A DNA stretch of 24,308 nt, taken from NCBI GenBank assembly GCA_964630615.1, contig CAZVVG010000010.1, positions 1 through 24,308 on the forward strand, written 5' to 3'. Source of the stretch: CAZVVG01 sp964630615 (GTDB lineage: Bacteria > Patescibacteriota > Minisyncoccia > Moranbacterales > UBA2206). Positions 22,156 to 24,308 of the stretch are shown here, piece by piece (the first letter of the stretch is position 1; every line of letters begins with the position of its first letter). The notes beneath the pieces were generated by a model, which had not been told where the DNA came from, did not search any database, and worked only from the letters and a program-made list of their open reading frames with translations. Made by a program: the position numbers and the translations under genes.

Positions 22156-23688
22156 ATGGAAATAAGTCTTTCTGTCTTTTTGACCGGTTTTTTAGCCTTG
22201 GCTGCCGGTTCTATAATTGGTTACTACTTAAGACAAACTATCGCTAAAAATCAGCTTTCAACGGCCGAGGGTAAGGCGTTAAAAATAGTTGAAGAAGCCG
22301 AGAAAAAGTCTGAAAATATGATCTTGGAGTCAAAGGCCAAGGCAGTTAGCATTTTAGAAGAAGCGAAAAGTAAGGAGCAGGAAAGAGAAAATCAGATAAT
22401 ACGAGCCGAAGATCGCTTGGAAAAAAAGGAGGAAATAATTGAAAAGAGAACAGGAGAAATTGAGCGCGCCCGGGCCATTTTAGAGAAAAAGGCCCAGGAA
22501 GTCAAGCAAATAAAAAAAGAAGCCGAGGAGGCCAGACGGCAAGAGATGAAACGGCTGGAAAAAATCGCGGGACTTTCAAAGGAAAGCGCTAAAAAAGTCT
22601 TGCTGCAATTGACCGAAGAGGAAAATCGCGAGCTGCTTTCTAAAAAAATCCGATCTTTGGAAGAAAAAGGAGTGGAAGAGCTGAACAAGCGAGCCAAAGA
22701 TATTATGACCCAGGCGATTCAAAAATACGCCGGTTCCCACGCAGCCGAAGTAACAACAAGCACGGTTAGTATCTCTTCGGATGAGTTAAAAGGAAGAATT
22801 ATTGGGCGAGAAGGAAGAAACATTAAAGCTCTGGAGAAATTGACCGGAGTAGAAATTATTGTTGACGATACTCCCGAAGCGATTGTTATTTCTGGCTTTG
22901 ATCCAATTCGGCGGGAAATTGCTCGGATTACTATAGAAAAATTAGTTTCGGATGGGCGAATCCATCCGACTAAAATTGAAGAAGCTTACGAATTTGCTAA
23001 GAATGAGATAAACAATAAAGTCAAAGAGGCGGGCGAAGCGGCAATTTACGATGTTGGAGTGGCCGGAATTGAACCTAAATTAGTTCAGGTTCTTGGCCGT
23101 CTGCGTTATCGAACGAGTTATGGACAAAATGCCCTCCTTCATTCTTTGGAAGTAGCTCATCTTTCGGGTGCTTTAGCTGCGGAATTAGGAGCGGATGTGA
23201 CCTTAGCTAAAAAGGCGGGACTGTTTCATGACATTGGAAAAGCAATTGACCACGAAGTTCAGGGAACCCACGTGGAAATCGGAATCAGAATCCTTCAGAA
23301 ATTTGGTTTAGGTAAAGAAGTTATTGATGCGATAAAATCACATCACGAAGATTATCCTTTTGAAACCCAAGAATCCATGATTATTGCTGCGGCAGACGCA
23401 ATTTCGGCCAGTCGACCGGGAGCGAGAAAAGATACGTTGGAGGATTACTTAAAACGCTTGGATGATTTAGAAGAAGTGGCTAATTCTTTTTCCGAAGTGG
23501 AAAAAACCTACGCTATTCAGGCGGGACGAGAAATTAGAGTCTTTGTAAAACCGGAAAAAATTGATGATCTGGGTTCGGTGAAACTTTCCCGTTCCATTGC
23601 TGATAAAATAGAAAAGGAGCTTAAGTATCCGGGAGAAATCAAGGTTAATGTTATTCGGGAGACTCGAGCGGTGGAAATTGCTCGCTAA
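22156..23688 (+). CDS. rny: Ribonuclease Y
   Basis: Membrane-anchored endoribonuclease that starts mRNA decay in many bacteria lacking RNase E. An N-terminal transmembrane helix (about 5-25) is followed by a long charged coiled coil (about 30-190). A KH RNA-binding domain has GREG at 217-220, and an HD catalytic domain has metal-binding His329, then His358-Asp359 in LFHDIGKAID and KSHHEDYP further on. The C-terminal domain ends KVNVIRETRAVEIAR. The 510-residue length and order match the family. It has its own promoter, divergent from gpmI, and no terminator is evident behind it. Confidence 0.97.
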   Translation: MEISLSVFLTGFLALAAGSIIGYYLRQTIAKNQLSTAEGKALKIVEEAEKKSENMILESKAKAVSILEEAKSKEQERENQIIRAEDRLEKKEEIIEKRTGEIERARAILEKKAQEVKQIKKEAEEARRQEMKRLEKIAGLSKESAKKVLLQLTEEENRELLSKKIRSLEEKGVEELNKRAKDIMTQAIQKYAGSHAAEVTTSTVSISSDELKGRIIGREGRNIKALEKLTGVEIIVDDTPEAIVISGFDPIRREIARITIEKLVSDGRIHPTKIEEAYEFAKNEINNKVKEAGEAAIYDVGVAGIEPKLVQVLGRLRYRTSYGQNALLHSLEVAHLSGALAAELGADVTLAKKAGLFHDIGKAIDHEVQGTHVEIGIRILQKFGLGKEVIDAIKSHHEDYPFETQESMIIAAADAISASRPGARKDTLEDYLKRLDDLEEVANSFSEVEKTYAIQAGREIRVFVKPEKIDDLGSVKLSRSIADKIEKELKYPGEIKVNVIRETRAVEIAR

Positions 23689-23707
23689 AATTTGGCTTAA
23701 AATAGGC

Positions 23708-23716
23708 TGTGGATAA
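23708..23716 (-). promoter_or_regulatory. DnaA-box-like site (perfect consensus)
   Basis: TGTGGATAA, the complement of the consensus TTATCCACA, lies 20 bases after the rny stop and 121 bases before the HU start codon. Confidence 0.45.
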
Positions 23717-23788
23717 CTCTGTTTGCTTTATTTAAAACAAAAATAGTAGAATTAGAATACAAGGAAATCAATTATTAAGTTCTATGTG

Positions 23789-23803
23789 GGTGGCTTATCC
23801 ACC
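23789..23803 (+). promoter_or_regulatory. Hairpin and second DnaA-box-like site in the HU leader
   Basis: GGTGG, loop CTTAT, CCACC forms a 5-bp hairpin. The same bases contain TTATCCACC (23795-23803), one mismatch from the DnaA box and in opposite orientation to the site at 23708. TAGAAT boxes at 23747 and 23753 may be -10 elements of the HU promoter, with only a weak -35. Confidence 0.35.
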
Positions 23804-23836
23804 TTAAGGGACAAACTTAGAAAGGAAGGTGATATT

Positions 23837-24121
23837 ATGGCAAAAAACATCAACAAAGACGCTCTAGTAGATGAAATTTCAACAAAGACTGAACTTTCCA
23901 AAAAAGATGTAGAAATGGTCCTAGATTCTATGGTGGAAGCGGTAACCAAGAATTTGAAAGAAGGGAATAAAGTAACCCTAACCGGTTTCGGAACCTTCCG
24001 TGTTTCCAAGAGAGCGGCTCGGGTGGGTATTAATCCCCAAACCAAAGCCAAGATTCAAATTCCGGCTATGTCGGTTCCAAAATTTACTGCAGGGAAGGCT
24101 TTGAAAGAGACTATCAGATAA
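23837..24121 (+). CDS. hup: HU-family DNA-binding protein
   Basis: A 94-residue nucleoid protein that bends DNA as a dimer. It shows the helical N-terminus (NKDALVDEISTKTELSKKDVEMVLDSMVEAV), the turn GFGTFRVSKRAARVGINPQT, the DNA-binding arm up to IPAMSVPKF, and the end TAGKALKETI, all typical of HU; IHF is less likely. I chose the ATG at 23837 because AAGGAAGGTGAT lies just before it. An upstream GTG (23786) would add 17 unrelated residues that run through the leader hairpin. It is one of the few genes here with a strong SD, fitting high expression. A strong terminator follows. Confidence 0.95.
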   Translation: MAKNINKDALVDEISTKTELSKKDVEMVLDSMVEAVTKNLKEGNKVTLTGFGTFRVSKRAARVGINPQTKAKIQIPAMSVPKFTAGKALKETIR

Positions 24122-24184
24122 AAAATTTTTTGACATCTTTTGATTCCTCTTACATTTTTGGTGAAAGAGGATAAAAAGGTAGTG

Positions 24185-24213
24185 ATAAAATCCCGTTTTT
24201 AGCGGGATTTTAT
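24185..24213 (+). terminator. Terminator of the HU gene
   Basis: ATAAAATCCCG (24185-24195) pairs with CGGGATTTTAT (24203-24213), an 11-bp stem with a 7-base loop, T-rich on its right side. Confidence 0.85.
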
Positions 24214-24234
24214 TATAAAAAATTGAGGGTAAAG

Positions 24235-24263
24235 TTGACTTGCCGAAGGTAAAAAGATATTAT
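24235..24263 (+). promoter_or_regulatory. Promoter of the terminal tRNA
   Basis: TTGACT (24235-24240), 17-base spacer, TATTAT (24258-24263), 13 bases before the tRNA. Confidence 0.75.
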
Positions 24264-24276
24264 TAATCAGAGTTTT

Positions 24277-24308
24277 CGGAGTGTAGTATAGCGGTAGTAC
24301 GCATGCTT
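24277..24308 (+). tRNA. tRNA, 5' part only, probably tRNA-Pro
   Basis: The window ends inside the gene. Visible: acceptor 5' strand CGGAGTG, TA, D arm GTA..TAC with GCGGTAG in the loop, and the start of the anticodon stem (CATGC) and loop (TT). A C at position 1 followed by GG is typical of bacterial proline tRNAs. The anticodon is not in the window, so the identity is an inference. Confidence 0.75.

Noticed and set aside
23786..23836. HU gene starting at the upstream GTG
   Set aside because: The extra 17 residues do not resemble HU, they run through the leader hairpin, and a strong SD lies directly before the ATG at 23837.

Overview
The window reads like a stretch of chromosome from a small-genome, AT-rich bacterium. 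The Candidate Phyla Radiation (Patescibacteria, Parcubacteria-like) fits best. That placement is an inference from three things: a row of short two-helix proteins of the type IV secretion pilin (TrbC/VirB2-like) kind, common in that group; most genes lacking a Shine-Dalgarno (SD) sequence; and single-copy housekeeping genes packed with little spacing. No rRNA or other phylogenetic marker was available to test it.

Left part (1-7523). The window opens inside ftsH, followed by a multi-pass membrane protein of unknown role and a two-gene tRNA unit: tRNA-Val(GAC) and a CAT-anticodon tRNA that looks like the lysidine-type tRNA-Ile2. A XerC/D-type tyrosine recombinase runs convergently with the tRNAs and shares a terminator with them. 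A membrane-anchored LysM-LysM-CHAP cell-wall hydrolase follows, with a long structured leader and an unclear start codon. A UvrD/PcrA-type helicase lies on the minus strand.

Middle (7600-12470), a probable operon. One promoter precedes a small SAM methyltransferase, a solute-binding lipoprotein with no permease genes nearby, and six tandem pilin-like genes. One pilin gene is an internal duplication, giving seven pilin units. The run ends at a strong terminator. No T4SS ATPase or channel gene is present here.

Minus-strand islet (12471-14590). Two unrecognised genes have their own strong promoter and terminator, and the second has a strong SD. One encodes a five-helix membrane protein with a long Ala/Glu/Lys stretch and a Cys-containing C-terminal domain; the other encodes a small helical protein. 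Codon use looks richer in AAG and GAG than in neighbouring genes. An AT-rich stretch with repeated GCTTA/TAAGC-type palindromes separates the islet from nusA. This islet is the best candidate for something undescribed.

Right part (14929-24308). nusA has an attenuator-like hairpin in its leader. It is followed by hppA (K+-independent H+-pump type), tig and clpP, probably co-transcribed up to a bidirectional terminator. gpmI lies on the minus strand and is divergent from rny (RNase Y); their predicted -35 boxes overlap. An HU gene with two DnaA-box-like sites upstream comes next, then the first part of a probable tRNA-Pro cut by the window end. Apart from the pilin/lipoprotein operon and the islet, the genes serve ordinary roles: protein quality control, transcription, RNA turnover, glycolysis, energy coupling and DNA maintenance.
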